Shown in pieces: positions 5,619-5,905 of a stretch of DNA of 5,905 nucleotides (its first letter is position 1; each line of letters starts with the position of its first letter). The DNA comes from Prevotellaceae bacterium (GTDB taxonomy: Bacteria; Bacteroidota; Bacteroidia; Bacteroidales; UBA932): positions 1 through 5,905 of the forward strand of contig JAITAP010000210.1 of the NCBI GenBank assembly GCA_031284065.1, given 5' to 3'. Below the pieces are notes generated by a model. That model was given only the letters and a program-made list of their open reading frames with translations. It was not told where the DNA came from and made no database searches. Position numbers and translations under genes: made by a program.

Positions 5619-5905
5619 ATGTCACGTTACCTTGACCCCAAAAACGACTTGATTTTCAAGCGCATTTTCGGCGAGCACAAGCACTTGTGCAAAAGTTTAC
5701 TCAACAGCATGTTGCCGCTCGACGCATCGCAGCAAATTGTGGAGCTGGAGTACCAGTCGCCCGAGCTGCCTCCGGAAATCCCCGCGCTGAAGGACTCCAT
5801 TGTGGACGTGCGCTGCACCGACAGCACGGGGCGGCAGTTCATCGTGGAGATGCAAATGCACTGGACGGAGAGCTTTAAGAGCCGCGTACTGTTCAACGCC
5901 TCCAA
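5619..5905 (+). CDS. Rpn-family PD-(D/E)XK nuclease / putative transposase, N-terminal part (runs off right edge)
   Basis: The frame opens at ATG 5619 just downstream of a promoter and is still open at the window end, giving 95 complete codons. MSRYLDPKNDLIFKRIFGEH is the characteristic opening of the Rpn (recombination-promoting nuclease) / PD-(D/E)XK 'transposase' family, frequent and multi-copy in Bacteroidales, where full proteins are around 300 residues. The nuclease core is visible: Asp63 in KDSIVDVRC and Glu77-x-Gln79 in FIVEMQMHW, fitting the D...ExQ active-site pattern known from this family. The E. coli RpnA group cuts DNA and promotes recA-independent recombination; that activity here is inferred from family only. 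No terminal inverted repeats of a transposon are visible on this side. The C-terminal part, and whether the gene is intact, lie outside the window. Confidence 0.87.
   Translation, partial: MSRYLDPKNDLIFKRIFGEHKHLCKSLLNSMLPLDASQQIVELEYQSPELPPEIPALKDSIVDVRCTDSTGRQFIVEMQMHWTESFKSRVLFNAS

Overview
The window looks like chromosomal DNA from a member of the Bacteroidales (Bacteroidota). Three things point there. The promoters have the Bacteroidota form (a TTTG-like -33 element, about 19 bases, then TAnnTTTG) and the genes lack obvious Shine-Dalgarno sites. The protein families (DUF4143 ATPase, TlpA-like lipoprotein, 'CCC motif' membrane protein, DPP5-type S9 peptidase, Rpn/PD-(D/E)XK 'transposase') are typical of the group. 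Lipoprotein signal peptides are present. I cannot name a genus.

Layout, left to right. (1) The C-terminus of a DUF4143 ATPase (+) enters from the left edge and ends at 267. (2) A promoter at 341-348 drives a 424-residue lipoprotein (+, 368-1642) with two related N-terminal beta-rich domains and a C-terminal thioredoxin-like domain with a CPNC active site. (3) A hairpin at 1668-1706 separates it from a convergent, broken Fic-family gene (-, 1710-2520). That gene carries a one-base insertion in a homopolymer and an in-frame TAA, although the Fic catalytic motif is intact. (4) An 11-bp stem terminator (2551-2587) and a tRNA-Leu(CAA) gene (-, 2595-2678) with a textbook promoter follow. (5) A divergent intergenic stretch of about 290 bases holds the tRNA promoter, an unexplained terminator-like hairpin and a forward promoter. 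(6) A two-gene unit (+) encodes a small CCC-type membrane protein (2968-3324) and, 27 bases later, a DPP5-like S9 serine peptidase lipoprotein (3352-5451). (7) A 167-base gap contains heptamer repeats that fold into an imperfect palindrome, then a strong promoter. (8) The N-terminal part of an Rpn-family PD-(D/E)XK nuclease (+, from 5619) runs off the right edge.

How the parts relate: this is a mosaic of mostly independent units rather than one pathway. The two lipoproteins probably act in the cell envelope, one in thiol-disulfide chemistry and one in dipeptide release from peptides. The tRNA and peptidase look like core genome. The Fic remnant, the DUF4143 ATPase and the Rpn nuclease are turnover-prone accessory families. 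I found no CRISPR array, integrase, complete insertion sequence or convincing novel multi-gene system. The most noteworthy items are the decayed Fic gene, the duplicated domain in the TlpA-like lipoprotein, the altered CCC motif and the heptamer-repeat palindrome.
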